Counted from the first letter of the stretch, positions 8,749 through 18,721 are shown. The stretch is 64,000 nt of DNA from Flagellimonas spongiicola (GCF_023502425.1 NZ_JAMFMA010000003.1:62001-126000); one strand, 5' to 3'. Translations and numbers: made by a program. The notes: generated by a model from the letters alone, not told the origin.

Positions 8749-10758
8749 TTAAAACAACGCGTCCAAAATATCGGTTTCCACTAAATTGGGCAAGGTTACT
8801 TTTAAATTTGGGCTGCGTTCCATCTCACGTTTGATGGCAAAAAGAGCTTCTTCGTTTCGAGCCCAACTCCTTCGGGATATTCCGTTATTGACATCATAAA
8901 ACAACATGTTTTTCAATCGGCGAGAGGCTTCTTCGGAACCGTCAAGCACCATCCCAAAACCACCATTCATCACTTCACCCCATCCAACGCCGCCGCCATT
9001 GTGTATAGATACCCAAGTAGCTCCTCTAAAACTATCGCCTATAACATTATGGATGGCCATGTCCGCAGTGAATTTACTGCCATCATAAATATTACTGGTT
9101 TCCCTAAAAGGGGAATCCGTACCGCTGACATCATGGTGATCTCTGCCTAAAACCACGGGAGCCGTGATTTCACCTTTTTCAATTGCGCGATTGAAAGCTT
9201 CCGCGATTTTGGCACGTCCTTCAGCATCTGCATAAAGGATTCTAGCCTGTGATCCAACTACCAATCTATTTTGCTCAGCTTCTTCAATCCATGTGATGTT
9301 GTCCTGCATCTGCTGTTGGATTTCTTCAGGGGAAGCCGCTTTTATTGATTTCATTACCTCAAGCGCTATCGCATCGGTTTTTTGAAGGTCTTTTGGATTT
9401 CCTGAAGTACATACCCATCTAAACGGACCAAAACCATAATCAAAACACATAGGGCCAAGAATGTCTTGAACGTAGGAAGGGTACCGGAAATCTATGTTGT
9501 TGGATGCCATAACCTCACCTCCTGCGCGTGAAACTTCCAATAAAAATGCGTTCCCATAATCAAAGAAATAGGTGCCTTTTTGAGTATGCTTGTTTATGGC
9601 ATTGATTTGTCTTCGCAACGATTCCTGTACCTTTTCTTTGAATGCTGTTGGGTTTTCCGCCATTAGTTCATTTGATGCTTCAAAGCTTAGCCCAACTGGA
9701 TAATAGCCTCCGGCCCAAGGATTGTGTAGCGAAGTCTGATCTGAGCCCAAATGCACAAAAATGTCTTCCTCTAAAAAGCTTTCCCATACTTCCACAACAT
9801 TACCGATATAGGCTAAAGAGACCACTTCGTTTCCGTTAATGGCTTTTTTGGTTCGAGCAACGAGTTCAGAAATCTCAGTACAAAGCTCATCAACCCAACC
9901 TTGTTGATGTCTTTTTTTTGCAGCTTCAGGATTTACTTCAGCGCATACTGTGATACATCCTGCAATATTTCCGGCTTTAGGTTGTGCGCCACTCATGCCT
10001 CCCAAACCTGCGGTTAAAAAGACTTTTCCTTCTGGAGTATCTTCCTTGTCCAATACTTTTCTGAAGGCGTTCATCACAGTAATGGCGGTTCCATGGACAA
10101 TTCCTTGTGGGCCAATGTACATATAGGAACCGGCGGTCATCTGTCCATATTGGGTTACGCCTAGGGCATTGAATTTTTCCCAATCGTCCGGCTGGGAATA
10201 ATTTGGAATCATCATGCCATTGGTGACCACAACACGAGGTGCCTCCTTTGATGATGGAAACAATCCCATGGGATGTCCGGAATACATATGAAGTGTTTGT
10301 TCTTCGGTCATTTCTGCCAAATACTTCATTGTAAGAAGGTATTGTGCCCAATTTTGAAAAACAGCTCCATTCCCTCCATAAGTAATTAATTCCTCTGGGT
10401 GCTGTGCCACGGCAGGATCCAAATTATTTTGAATCATGAGCATTATGGCTGCAGCCTGTTTGGATTGTGCAGGATATTCAGAAATGGGTCTGGCATACAT
10501 TTCATAACTGGGTTTGAATCGATGCATATAGATACGACCGTAAGCCTGCAATTCTTCAGCAAATTCTTGGGCCAATTCGTGGTGCCAAGACTGAGGAAAA
10601 TAACGAAGTGCATTCTGCACCGCCAATTTTTTTTCTTCTGGGGATAGGATGTCTTTTCTTTTCGGTGCGGGATTCCCTCCTGTTGGATAGGTTCGCGGTG
10701 CCGGTAGATTTTCTGGAATTCCTTGACGTATGTGTGATTTAAACTCGTGCAGTTCCAT
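8749..10758 (-). CDS. hutU: Urocanate hydratase
   Basis: This enzyme uses tightly bound NAD+ to hydrate urocanate to imidazolonepropionate. Recognisable motifs are ITYGGNGAVFQNWAQYL (near residue 125), the NAD-binding GLGGMSGAQPKAGN (near 255), and the C-terminal WVSIHNGGGVGWGE. With 669 residues it is roughly 110 longer than the well-known Pseudomonas enzyme. The ATG at 10758 is chosen over the TTG at 10773, which would overlap the end of hutI. It lies between hutI and hutG in a four-gene operon. Confidence 0.94.
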   Translation of the reverse strand: MELHEFKSHIRQGIPENLPAPRTYPTGGNPAPKRKDILSPEEKKLAVQNALRYFPQSWHHELAQEFAEELQAYGRIYMHRFKPSYEMYARPISEYPAQSKQAAAIMLMIQNNLDPAVAQHPEELITYGGNGAVFQNWAQYLLTMKYLAEMTEEQTLHMYSGHPMGLFPSSKEAPRVVVTNGMMIPNYSQPDDWEKFNALGVTQYGQMTAGSYMYIGPQGIVHGTAITVMNAFRKVLDKEDTPEGKVFLTAGLGGMSGAQPKAGNIAGCITVCAEVNPEAAKKRHQQGWVDELCTEISELVARTKKAINGNEVVSLAYIGNVVEVWESFLEEDIFVHLGSDQTSLHNPWAGGYYPVGLSFEASNELMAENPTAFKEKVQESLRRQINAINKHTQKGTYFFDYGNAFLLEVSRAGGEVMASNNIDFRYPSYVQDILGPMCFDYGFGPFRWVCTSGNPKDLQKTDAIALEVMKSIKAASPEEIQQQMQDNITWIEEAEQNRLVVGSQARILYADAEGRAKIAEAFNRAIEKGEITAPVVLGRDHHDVSGTDSPFRETSNIYDGSKFTADMAIHNVIGDSFRGATWVSIHNGGGVGWGEVMNGGFGMVLDGSEEASRRLKNMLFYDVNNGISRRSWARNEEALFAIKREMERSPNLKVTLPNLVETDILDALF

Positions 10759-10765
10759 ATCGATT

Positions 10766-11995
10766 TTATTCAAATATTAATTTTCCTGCCTTCCAGACGT
10801 TACTTGGTTTCAGTTGTCCTTGATGATAGGTTATTTCTTGATAGTTGTTGGTTGGAAAACTGACAAAATCGGCAATCATACCATGTTCGATACTTCCGCG
10901 ATCAGATAGATTCAAAGCCGCGGCGGCCCTAGTAGTAATTCCAGCCAAAACTTCGGTATTGGATAGTTTTTCAAAAGTGCCCAAAATACTCGCTTGGGTC
11001 AACAAATCGCCCATAGGTGCTGAACCAGGATTGTGATCACTGGCAATGGCCAATGCGCCACCAGCGTCCAATAATTTTCTTGCTGGAGTAAAATCACAAC
11101 CTAATCCAATGGATGCTCCGGGTAATGCCATGGCGATTACATTGCTTTTTGCCAAAAGCTCTATTTCCTTTTCGGTACTTGCTTCCAAGTGATCAGCACT
11201 TAGTGCTCCAAATTCTATGGCCACTTCACTGCCGCCTGTTGTAAATTGGTCGGCATGCACGGTGATATCCATTCCCAAAGATTTGGCTTTTTGGAAATAG
11301 GGTTTGATTTCCATTGGTGAAAATGCACTTTCTTCAATAAAAGCATCCACACGATTTGTTAATCCCTCTTCAATGAGTTTCGGTAACAAGCTATTAATGA
11401 TTTCATCCAAGTAGTTACCTTCACCGACCCAATCCTTGGGTTTCATATGGGCGGCCAAACAGGTAGGAATCAAATCCACGGATGCGTTTTGATTTATTTT
11501 ATTTATGGCTCGAAGCATTTTTAATTCCTCTTCTACCGACAGTCCATAGCCACTTTTGACTTCCAATGTGGTGATGCCATTTTTAAGGTGGGTATTACTC
11601 CTTCGGATAATTCCAGCTTCTAATTCTTCTTGTGATGCTTTACGGGTTTGAGTTACGGTATCCCAAATGCCTCCTCCGGCCTTGGCAATTTCCAAGTAAG
11701 AAACACCGGCATTTCTCATCGCATAATCTCTAGCCCTAGTTCCTCCAAAACAGATATGGGTATGTGCATCGATAAAACCAGGCAAGCAAACATGCGAACC
11801 TTCAACTCTATGTACATCCAAGTCCCTTGAATTCAATTCCTTGAAAGTCCCAATCCGTTCAACTTTTCCATTGGAAACAACGATACCTGCATTTTCAATA
11901 ATAGGTAACTTGTCATCTTTTAAGCTGCCTTTCAACGGTAACTTTGACATGGGCAGTAGTTGTGCAAACGGACCGATTAATATTGGTTTATCCAT
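10766..11995 (-). CDS. hutI: Imidazolonepropionase
   Basis: This metal-dependent amidohydrolase opens imidazolone-5-propionate to formimidoylglutamate. The metal site begins with HTHICFGGTRARDY (near residue 75); later residues appear in HADQFTTGGS and SDHNPGSAP. The ATG at 11995 (MDKPILIGPF) is preferred to an in-frame ATG at 12019 that overlaps the end of hutH by 20 nt; the product then has 409 residues, normal for HutI. It lies 4 nt after the hutH stop and 7 nt before the hutU start. Confidence 0.94.
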   Translation of the reverse strand: MDKPILIGPFAQLLPMSKLPLKGSLKDDKLPIIENAGIVVSNGKVERIGTFKELNSRDLDVHRVEGSHVCLPGFIDAHTHICFGGTRARDYAMRNAGVSYLEIAKAGGGIWDTVTQTRKASQEELEAGIIRRSNTHLKNGITTLEVKSGYGLSVEEELKMLRAINKINQNASVDLIPTCLAAHMKPKDWVGEGNYLDEIINSLLPKLIEEGLTNRVDAFIEESAFSPMEIKPYFQKAKSLGMDITVHADQFTTGGSEVAIEFGALSADHLEASTEKEIELLAKSNVIAMALPGASIGLGCDFTPARKLLDAGGALAIASDHNPGSAPMGDLLTQASILGTFEKLSNTEVLAGITTRAAAALNLSDRGSIEHGMIADFVSFPTNNYQEITYHQGQLKPSNVWKAGKLIFE

Positions 11996-11999
11996 AATA

Positions 12000-13577
12000 T
12001 CAAAACGTATCAAATTCAACTTGATGTGGCGTTTTCCACGTTAATTCTTTATCTGTCATAACTTGCTCCACAAGATTGATGATTTCTCCTTCTTGTATCA
12101 TTTGGACACCTTTTTCAATGTCGTCTGCAAATACGCGATCGCTATCAGCAAATGAGACCTTTGTTCTTATGAATTTATGGATTTCATCTAAAAGCACTCC
12201 AGATTTTAGCGGTTTTCTGTACTCGAATGCTTGAGCAGCGGTCAACAATTCTATAGACAGAATTTTTTCAGTGTTTTCAATAATCCGAAGCGCTTTTCTA
12301 CCACTGATGGATCCCATGCTTACATGATCTTCTTGTCCCAAAGAAGTGGGTATACTATCTGCACTTGCTGGAAAACACAAACTCTTATTTTCACTTGCCA
12401 ATGCTGCGGATGTGTACTGAAGAATCATATATCCCGAATTGATTCCGGTATCCTCCATAAGTAATTTGGGGACGCCGGGACTGTTGCCTTCCAAAGCGAG
12501 ATAAATTCTACGGTCAGAAATATTACCAAGTTCTGAAGAAGCCAATGCTGCATAATCCAATGCCATGGCAAGGGGTTGTCCGTGGAAATTACCCCCACTT
12601 ATGGTGAGTTCATCATCAATGATAACGGGATTGTCGGTTACGGAATTCAACTCTATTTCCAACAATTCCTTGAGATGTAGCCAGGCATTTCTGGAAGCTC
12701 CATGAACCTGTGGTATACAGCGCAAAGAGTAGGGGTCCTGTACTCGTTCACAGTCTATATGGTCCTCCAATATCTCAGAACCTTGTAATAGCGTGCGAAT
12801 TCTACCGGCAACATGTTGGTTTCCTTTAAAGGGCCGCAAAGCATGTAGTTCTTCATAAAAGGGTTTTATGGAGCCTTGTAATCCTTCCAACATCATGGCG
12901 CCAATTATATCGGCCTGCCTCAAAGCATATTGCATTTTCTGAACCACTAAAACGGCATGAGCTGCTATGAATTGAGTGCCATTTATGAGTGCCAAACCTT
13001 CTTTGGGACCAAGTTCAATAGGTTCAAGGCCATTCTTTTTAAATAATTCTTTGGTAGGCATTTGTTTTCCTTTAAATAGCACTTTTCCAAGACCTATCAA
13101 AGGAAGAAATAGATGTGATAAAGGTGCTAGATCTCCAGAGGCACCTACGGAACCTTGGGAAGGAACCACAGGAATAGCATCATTTTCCATGTGCCATAAC
13201 ATTCGTTCTATGGTGGATTTTGCGATTCCGGAAAAACCCTTTGCCAACGCATGGATTTTCAAAATCAACATGATTTTTGCCAATTTGATGGAAATGGGAT
13301 CGCCTACGCCCACACTATGACTTTGTAAAATATTGGATTGAAGAATCCTAGTGTCTTCCTTTGAAATTTTGGTGTTGCATAATGGGCCAAATCCGGTATT
13401 TATCCCATAAACAATATTGCCTTTTTCCACAATTCGCTGCACCCGAAGATGGCTTTCCTCAATTTTCACAAAACACTGCTCGGATACAATACCTTGAACA
13501 GTCCCTTCAGCAATGGCCAAGGCAATACCGGCGGTTAAATGATCTTCGCCAAAATGGAAGATTTTGGATTGTTTCAT
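12000..13577 (-). CDS. hutH: Histidine ammonia-lyase
   Basis: This enzyme deaminates L-histidine to urocanate, the first step of the pathway. The electrophilic MIO cofactor forms from Ala146-Ser147-Gly148 in GSVGASGDLAPL, and the catalytic Tyr is in YGINTGFGPL (residues 57-66). The length of 525 fits the family. It is the first gene of hutH-hutI-hutU-hutG and is divergent from a LysR regulator across 77 bp. Aromatic ammonia-lyases are related, but the complete hut context settles the substrate. Confidence 0.96.
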   Translation of the reverse strand: MKQSKIFHFGEDHLTAGIALAIAEGTVQGIVSEQCFVKIEESHLRVQRIVEKGNIVYGINTGFGPLCNTKISKEDTRILQSNILQSHSVGVGDPISIKLAKIMLILKIHALAKGFSGIAKSTIERMLWHMENDAIPVVPSQGSVGASGDLAPLSHLFLPLIGLGKVLFKGKQMPTKELFKKNGLEPIELGPKEGLALINGTQFIAAHAVLVVQKMQYALRQADIIGAMMLEGLQGSIKPFYEELHALRPFKGNQHVAGRIRTLLQGSEILEDHIDCERVQDPYSLRCIPQVHGASRNAWLHLKELLEIELNSVTDNPVIIDDELTISGGNFHGQPLAMALDYAALASSELGNISDRRIYLALEGNSPGVPKLLMEDTGINSGYMILQYTSAALASENKSLCFPASADSIPTSLGQEDHVSMGSISGRKALRIIENTEKILSIELLTAAQAFEYRKPLKSGVLLDEIHKFIRTKVSFADSDRVFADDIEKGVQMIQEGEIINLVEQVMTDKELTWKTPHQVEFDTF

Positions 13578-13654
13578 ACCTAATTATTTATCAGATAAAG
13601 GTAGAATTCGTGTTTAATAATTACCAATACTTATTTTTGTAACAATTAATAAGC
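13578..13654. promoter_or_regulatory. Divergent hutH / lysR promoter region
   Basis: This 77-bp AT-rich gap must hold both promoters. TATTTTTG at 13632-13639 fits TAnnTTTG for the LysR gene. On the other strand TACCTTTA, with a TTG 21 bases upstream, is a one-mismatch candidate for hutH. Such a gap is the usual place for a LysR-type operator, but I could not pick out one clear T-N11-A palindrome. Confidence 0.5.
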
Positions 13655-14542
13655 ATGAATTATCAAATTGAACTGAGACATTTTATTTATTTCTTGGCAG
13701 TTGCGGAGGAGTTACACTTTAGAAAAGCTGCTGAAAAACTCTTTATTTCCCAACCAGGTCTGAGCACCCAAATAAAGCAAATGGAAGAAATTTTGGAGAC
13801 ACAGCTTTTCATTCGTGATAAGAAAAAGGTACAGTTAACACCGGCTGGAAAATACTTGAAAGGCGAGGTGGAGTTCATTTTAAATCATTTAGACCAGATC
13901 AAAAAGCAGTTAAAGCAAATTGGAAAAGGGGACTTGGGAGAGATTCGTATTGGTTTTTTAGGTTCTGCGATGCAAAATGTAGTACCAAATCTGTTGCTCA
14001 AGTTGAAAGAAAAGTATCCCTTGATACATACGAGTCTGGAAGAACTTTCAAATAGGGCGCAGATCAATGCCATAATGCATGATCGATTGGATTTGGGATT
14101 CGTTCGTTTGTCCAGAGTCGCGAAAGGATTGGAAATAAAACCCATTTACGAAGACACTTTTTCTTTGGTAATACCAGCAGACCACCCCTTGGAGGCCAGT
14201 TCGTTTAAGAACATCAAACAAGTGAAGGATGAGGCGTTTATCTTGTTTTCGCAGGATTATAGTCCACTGTATTACGACACGGTCTTGAGTATTTGCGAAG
14301 ATGGAGGTTTCACGCCTAGAGTATCCCATAAATCCGTGCATGCACAAACCATTTTTAAACTGGTAGAAAACAAGTTAGGTATTGCCATTGTGCCAACAGC
14401 GCTTCAATATGGCTTTCAAATGGATGTGAAATTCATTGAATTAAAGCGCATAAAACAGCGTGCTGTATTGTCCATGGTGTGGAAGCAGGATCATAGAAAT
14501 CCCGCATTGCAAAACTGCTTGGATTTGCTTTTGCATATTTAA
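13655..14542 (+). CDS. LysR-family regulator, probable hut regulator
   Basis: The N-terminal winged helix-turn-helix (about residues 6-65) contains FLAVAEELHFRKAAEKL and the recognition segment SQPGLSTQIKQME. The effector-binding domain occupies about residues 93-295 and begins GEIRIGFLGSAM. The length of 295 is normal. It is divergent from hutH, which suggests control of the histidine operon by histidine or urocanate. That role is inference from position; the family normally regulates a divergent neighbour and its own gene. Confidence 0.88.
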   Translation: MNYQIELRHFIYFLAVAEELHFRKAAEKLFISQPGLSTQIKQMEEILETQLFIRDKKKVQLTPAGKYLKGEVEFILNHLDQIKKQLKQIGKGDLGEIRIGFLGSAMQNVVPNLLLKLKEKYPLIHTSLEELSNRAQINAIMHDRLDLGFVRLSRVAKGLEIKPIYEDTFSLVIPADHPLEASSFKNIKQVKDEAFILFSQDYSPLYYDTVLSICEDGGFTPRVSHKSVHAQTIFKLVENKLGIAIVPTALQYGFQMDVKFIELKRIKQRAVLSMVWKQDHRNPALQNCLDLLLHI

Positions 14543-14580
14543 ACTGGGCAAGCAGTATATTTATGATCTAAAATTTAGCT

Positions 14581-15135
14581 ATGATTTTTGATTTGATAAA
14601 AAACCGAAGGAGTGTCTTTCCTGTTCAATACAATGACCGTCCAATTTCCAAAGAAACCATTGAACGGATTTTGGAAGCAGCGAACTGGGCCCCGAACCAT
14701 AAAAAAACCGAACCATGGCGTTTCAAGGTTTTAATGAATGGTCACAAAGAGGCATTGGGTAAGTTTCTATCGGAAAAATACCAACAGGTCGACCCAAAAC
14801 CAAAACAGGTTAAAATCAAAAAGCTACAAGAAAACCCAACAAAAGCAGCAGCATTAATTGCCATTTGCATGCAACGGGATCCTAATGAAAGCCTACCGGA
14901 ATGGGAGGAGTTGGCGGCAACTGCCATGGCAGTTCAGAATATGTGGTTGTGCTGTACTGAGCTTGGAATAGGGAGTTATTGGAGTTCTCCTGGCCTAATA
15001 AAATATATGGATGAATTTTTTGATCTTAATAAAGGAGAAAAATGTTTGGGTTTCTTTTATATGGGCTATTTTGATGACCCAGTAAACGCAGGAGCGCGCG
15101 GTGCAATTGGAGATAAGGTTCAATGGTTAGAATGA
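14581..15135 (+). CDS. Nitroreductase-family protein (YdjA type)
   Basis: This is an FMN-dependent oxidoreductase of the small single-domain nitroreductase group. The N terminus IKNRRSVFPVQYNDRPI and the segment EAANWAPNHKKTEPWRF (near residue 38) are the FMN-binding features typical of YdjA. Length is 184. It follows the LysR gene by 38 nt and converges on the DUF456 gene with a 9-bp overlap. The physiological substrate is unknown. Confidence 0.85.
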   Translation: MIFDLIKNRRSVFPVQYNDRPISKETIERILEAANWAPNHKKTEPWRFKVLMNGHKEALGKFLSEKYQQVDPKPKQVKIKKLQENPTKAAALIAICMQRDPNESLPEWEELAATAMAVQNMWLCCTELGIGSYWSSPGLIKYMDEFFDLNKGEKCLGFFYMGYFDDPVNAGARGAIGDKVQWLE

Positions 15136-15636
15136 AAAAATATCTCCGGCATATTTTACCGTAACGACTATAAAGAAAACCAAATAGGCTGCTGTAATAA
15201 CAAATTTTAAAAAGGTTCCGGTCAAAAAGCCAATAAACGAACCCAATGCCGCTTTCATGGCGGTTTTTTGATCTGCCTTATTTACCAATTCCCCAACCAA
15301 AGCACCAACAAAGGGCCATATAATAATACCAAAGGGCCCAAACACCGGGAAGAATATGGCGACCAATAAACCAATTATGGTACCCCACATTCCTGCTTTA
15401 CTACCGCCAAATTTTTTGGTACCCGCTGCAGGAATCACATAATCCAAAACGGTAATGCCCAAGGCAAGAACCAATGTTCCGCCCAATATCCACCAATTGT
15501 CAGGTACTGCTTTGGTCATATAGAGCAGTAAAAGTCCAACCCAGCTGAGCGGTGGTCCTGGTAATACAGGAAGAAAACTCCCTAGAATACCAACCAGCAT
15601 CAGAATAAAACCCAGTATGAGTAATACAATGTCCAT
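15127..15636 (-). CDS. DUF456 family membrane protein
   Basis: The 169-residue hydrophobic protein has about four to five membrane segments and Gly-rich motifs (GSFLPVLPGPPLSWVGLLLL near residue 20, PFVGALVGELVN near 100) of the DUF456 family. The function is not established. It stands alone on its strand and its 3' end overlaps that of the nitroreductase gene. Confidence 0.8.
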   Translation of the reverse strand: MDIVLLILGFILMLVGILGSFLPVLPGPPLSWVGLLLLYMTKAVPDNWWILGGTLVLALGITVLDYVIPAAGTKKFGGSKAGMWGTIIGLLVAIFFPVFGPFGIIIWPFVGALVGELVNKADQKTAMKAALGSFIGFLTGTFLKFVITAAYLVFFIVVTVKYAGDIFSF

Positions 15637-15750
15637 AATCGTTTTTCCTATCAGACAAATTTAGCGAGGAAATGTTACAATTAAGTGAACCAAATCTGAT
15701 TGTAAATTGGAATTGAATAGACTAAAAAATCGTAATTTCAGCCAAATTCC

Positions 15751-16242
15751 ATGGGCTTTATGCGGAAACTATTGGGTTTATTCATTTTAGGCTTGGGGCT
15801 TACCTCATGTGAGCTTTTTATGTCTACCCAAGAAAAGACCGATAAATTGGTGCATGATGAATTAATCAAAGTCAATTGGAATGAAGTGGACAGTTACCCT
15901 TTGTTTGTTGGGGAGTGTGATGAACTGGCGATTAAAGAGGTGCAGCGGGATTGTTTTCAAGCTACTCTGATGCGGTACTTTACGGAAGCAGTTTCCGATT
16001 TGCAATTTCAAGTAAATACAGAACTCAATGAAACCATATATGTGGATTTTGAGGTGGATGAACATGGCTTTATCCTGATTACAAATTTTGAAGAAAGTAA
16101 TGCGGTGTTAAGTGAAATTGAGAATTTCAATGATTTAATCAGTGAACGTCTTAATGATTTAACTACCGTCAAAGCTGCCATTTATCGAGGTATTAAGGTA
16201 GCCATCCGCGTTAGACTTCCCATTGTATTAAATACGCAATAG
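15751..16242 (+). CDS. Small lipoprotein with a TonB-C-like domain
   Basis: The N terminus is a lipoprotein signal ending LGLTSC, so the mature protein is lipid-anchored. An ATG at 15760 (MRKLLG) is an equally good start. The 145-residue mature part ends with DFEVDEHGFI and KVAIRVRLPIVLN, which resemble the strand pattern of TonB C-terminal domains; this is inference from pattern only. It ends 2 nt before the ruvC start, so the genes are probably co-transcribed. Confidence 0.7.
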   Translation: MGFMRKLLGLFILGLGLTSCELFMSTQEKTDKLVHDELIKVNWNEVDSYPLFVGECDELAIKEVQRDCFQATLMRYFTEAVSDLQFQVNTELNETIYVDFEVDEHGFILITNFEESNAVLSEIENFNDLISERLNDLTTVKAAIYRGIKVAIRVRLPIVLNTQ

Positions 16243-16244
16243 TA

Positions 16245-16802
16245 TTGGCAACAGAAAAGATAATTTTAGGAATAGACCCCGGTACCACCGTAATGGGCTT
16301 TGGAATCATTAAAGTGGTGAACAAAAAAATGCAGTTCATTCAAATGAATGAATTAATGCTCAAAAAATACAATGACCATTACACCAAACTAAAACTCATC
16401 TTTGAACGTACGCTGGAACTCATTGATACCTATCATCCTGATGAAATTGCTATTGAAGCTCCTTTTTTTGGTAAAAATGTACAGTCCATGTTAAAACTGG
16501 GAAGGGCGCAAGGTGTTGCCATGGCAGCAGGCCTATCCCGCCAGGTACCTATCACGGAGTATATGCCGAAAAAAATAAAAATGGCTATTACTGGAAACGG
16601 AAATGCCAGTAAGGAACAGGTGGCTAAAATGCTTCAGAGTATGTTGCAACTAAAAACATTACCCAAGAACTTGGATAGTACTGATGGTTTGGCCGCCGCT
16701 GTATGCCACTTCTATAATGAAGGGCGTGTTGATGTGGGTAAACACTATACCGGTTGGGAAGCCTTCGTGAAGCAAAACCCCAAAAAGGTCAATAGTAAAT
16801 AA
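16245..16802 (+). CDS. ruvC: Holliday junction endodeoxyribonuclease RuvC
   Basis: RuvC resolves four-way junctions in recombination. Acidic catalytic residues are visible in LGIDPGTTVMGFG (near residue 9), IAIEAPFFGKNVQS (near 67) and the C-terminal LDSTDGLAAAVCHF (near 147). Length is 185. There is no ATG before the catalytic DPG, so the TTG at 16245 is taken as the start; it lies 2 nt after the preceding stop. hemW follows. Confidence 0.95.
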   Translation: MATEKIILGIDPGTTVMGFGIIKVVNKKMQFIQMNELMLKKYNDHYTKLKLIFERTLELIDTYHPDEIAIEAPFFGKNVQSMLKLGRAQGVAMAAGLSRQVPITEYMPKKIKMAITGNGNASKEQVAKMLQSMLQLKTLPKNLDSTDGLAAAVCHFYNEGRVDVGKHYTGWEAFVKQNPKKVNSK

Positions 16803-16839
16803 TCCACCGTAACTTGGCAATGGGCAATTGACCGTTATT

Positions 16840-17976
16840 ATGTCTGGTATCTACATCCATATCCCATTTTGCAAACAGGCATGCCATTATTGCGATTTTC
16901 ATTTTTCTACCCAACTAGGTCGAAAAAAGGAGCTTCTGGACGCATTGCACATTGAATTGAAAATGCGACAATCTGAATTCAAGGATATTGAAGTAGAGAC
17001 CATTTATTTTGGCGGTGGAACACCATCAGTATTAGAGACCAACGAAATTGAAGACCTTATACGAACGGTTTATGAAAATTATAGCATCCTACCTGAACCA
17101 GAAATCACCTTGGAAGCTAATCCAGACGATTTGCCCAAATCCAAAATCGATGCTCTGGCTCAATCTCCTGTCAATCGATTGAGTATTGGAATCCAATCAT
17201 TCTATGATGAAGATTTGAAGCTCATGAACCGAGCACACAATGCGCAAGAGGCGAAGCAATGTGTGGAAGATGCAGCTGAAGTGTTTAAAAATATAACCAT
17301 CGATTTGATTTATGGAATCCCAGGGATGACTAATGAAAGATGGATTTCAAATATTAATACAACACTTGAATTGGAGTTGCCTCATATATCCAGTTATGCT
17401 TTGACCGTTGAGCCAAAAACGGCACTTAAAAAATTCATTGAAACAGGCAAAATAGCTCCTATTGATGAAAAGCAAAGTCAAGAACAGTTCCATGTGCTAT
17501 TGGAACTTTTGGAAGCGAATGGATTCATCAACTATGAAATATCCAATTTTGGCAAACCAGGTTATTTTTCCAGAAACAACAGTTCGTATTGGCTAGGGAA
17601 ACCCTATTTGGGAATTGGTCCTTCCGCCCATTCCTTTGACGGTCGCCACAGAAGTTGGAATATAAATAACAACATAAAGTATACCAAGGCAATCCAGGAT
17701 GGGGTGCTTCCCTCAGAGAAAGAACATCTGTCTATAACAGATAATTACAATGAATATGTGATGACCGGTTTAAGAACCATATGGGGGGTTTCTTTGGATA
17801 GGGTCCAAACTGAATTTGGACCTCGGTATTTGGATTATTTGAAGCAACAGAGTAAACGTTTTCTAGATTCAGGTTTGTTGAAAGTTGAAGGGGATACTTT
17901 ATTGACAACGACCAAAGGAAAGTTTTTGGCGGATGGCATGGCATCGGATTTATTTATGGTTAACTTGGATGTATGA
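16840..17976 (+). CDS. hemW: Radical SAM haem chaperone HemW
   Basis: This protein belongs to the HemW group, often annotated as coproporphyrinogen oxidase-like but shown in other bacteria to be a haem-binding chaperone. The radical SAM cluster motif CxxxCxxC is in PFCKQACHYCDFHFS (near residue 10), followed by IYFGGGTPSVL. The ATG at 16840 (MSGIYIHIPF) gives the usual N terminus; the upstream TTG at 16828 is rejected. Its end overlaps the next gene by 4 nt. Confidence 0.92.
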   Translation: MSGIYIHIPFCKQACHYCDFHFSTQLGRKKELLDALHIELKMRQSEFKDIEVETIYFGGGTPSVLETNEIEDLIRTVYENYSILPEPEITLEANPDDLPKSKIDALAQSPVNRLSIGIQSFYDEDLKLMNRAHNAQEAKQCVEDAAEVFKNITIDLIYGIPGMTNERWISNINTTLELELPHISSYALTVEPKTALKKFIETGKIAPIDEKQSQEQFHVLLELLEANGFINYEISNFGKPGYFSRNNSSYWLGKPYLGIGPSAHSFDGRHRSWNINNNIKYTKAIQDGVLPSEKEHLSITDNYNEYVMTGLRTIWGVSLDRVQTEFGPRYLDYLKQQSKRFLDSGLLKVEGDTLLTTTKGKFLADGMASDLFMVNLDV

Positions 17977-18719
17977 TCGCTACCATTCGTTTAAATTCTA
18001 GAAATCTACAACTGGACCTAAGCGAACCCTTGGATATTTCGATTCCCTTGAGAGGGGGACAGGACAATATCAATGCATGGTACTTGGACCCTCCACAAAT
18101 TAAACCACATGAGGACGGTGATTTTATTGGGAAGGTGTCGGAAGGTGCTTCTACAAATTTCAATACGATACAATTTAATCCACATTCGCATGTGACACAT
18201 ACCGAGTGTTTGGGTCATATAACAAAGGCGTTCCATTCTGTCAATAGAACATTGAAGCGTTATTTCTTCTTTGCTGAGTTGATCACTGTAGCACCAGAAA
18301 AAATAGGGAATGATTTTGTGATATCAGAAAAACAGCTGCGTTACGCCCTGGGAAATAAAAAACGAGAGGCTTTGGTAGTGCGAACTATCCCCAACCTCAC
18401 TAACAAGTGTTCCGCAAAATACTCGAATACCAATCCAGCCTTTTTTTTAAGGGAGGCGATAACGTATTTAGTATCCAAAGGAATTGAACATTTATTGGTT
18501 GATCTGCCTTCCGTGGATAAAGAGAAGGATGATGGAGCATTGGCAGGTCACAAGGCATTTTGGGATGTCGATGGTAATCCTCGTACACAGGCAACTATTA
18601 CGGAGTTTATATACGTGGATAATACTATTGAGGATGGGAGCTACGTGCTTGAGCTTCAAGTGGCACCTTTTGAAAACGATGCAAGTCCCAGTCGGCCATT
18701 ATTATATAAAATAATATAG
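17973..18719 (+). CDS. Cyclase-family (kynurenine formamidase-like) protein
   Basis: This 248-residue protein belongs to the metal-dependent cyclase/arylformamidase family. The usual HxGTHxD metal site appears in modified form as FNPHSHVTHTECLGH (near residue 68), and VDLPSVDKEKDDG near residue 170 is the second conserved block. It overlaps hemW by 4 nt and precedes a DUF4260 gene by 2 nt. Kynurenine formamidase activity is possible but there are no other tryptophan-degradation genes here. Confidence 0.78.
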   Translation: MIATIRLNSRNLQLDLSEPLDISIPLRGGQDNINAWYLDPPQIKPHEDGDFIGKVSEGASTNFNTIQFNPHSHVTHTECLGHITKAFHSVNRTLKRYFFFAELITVAPEKIGNDFVISEKQLRYALGNKKREALVVRTIPNLTNKCSAKYSNTNPAFFLREAITYLVSKGIEHLLVDLPSVDKEKDDGALAGHKAFWDVDGNPRTQATITEFIYVDNTIEDGSYVLELQVAPFENDASPSRPLLYKII

Positions 18720-18721
18720 GT

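Noticed and set aside
13578..13654. A precise LysR binding site
   Set aside because: Several AT-rich T-N11-A matches exist and none stands out, so only the region is annotated.
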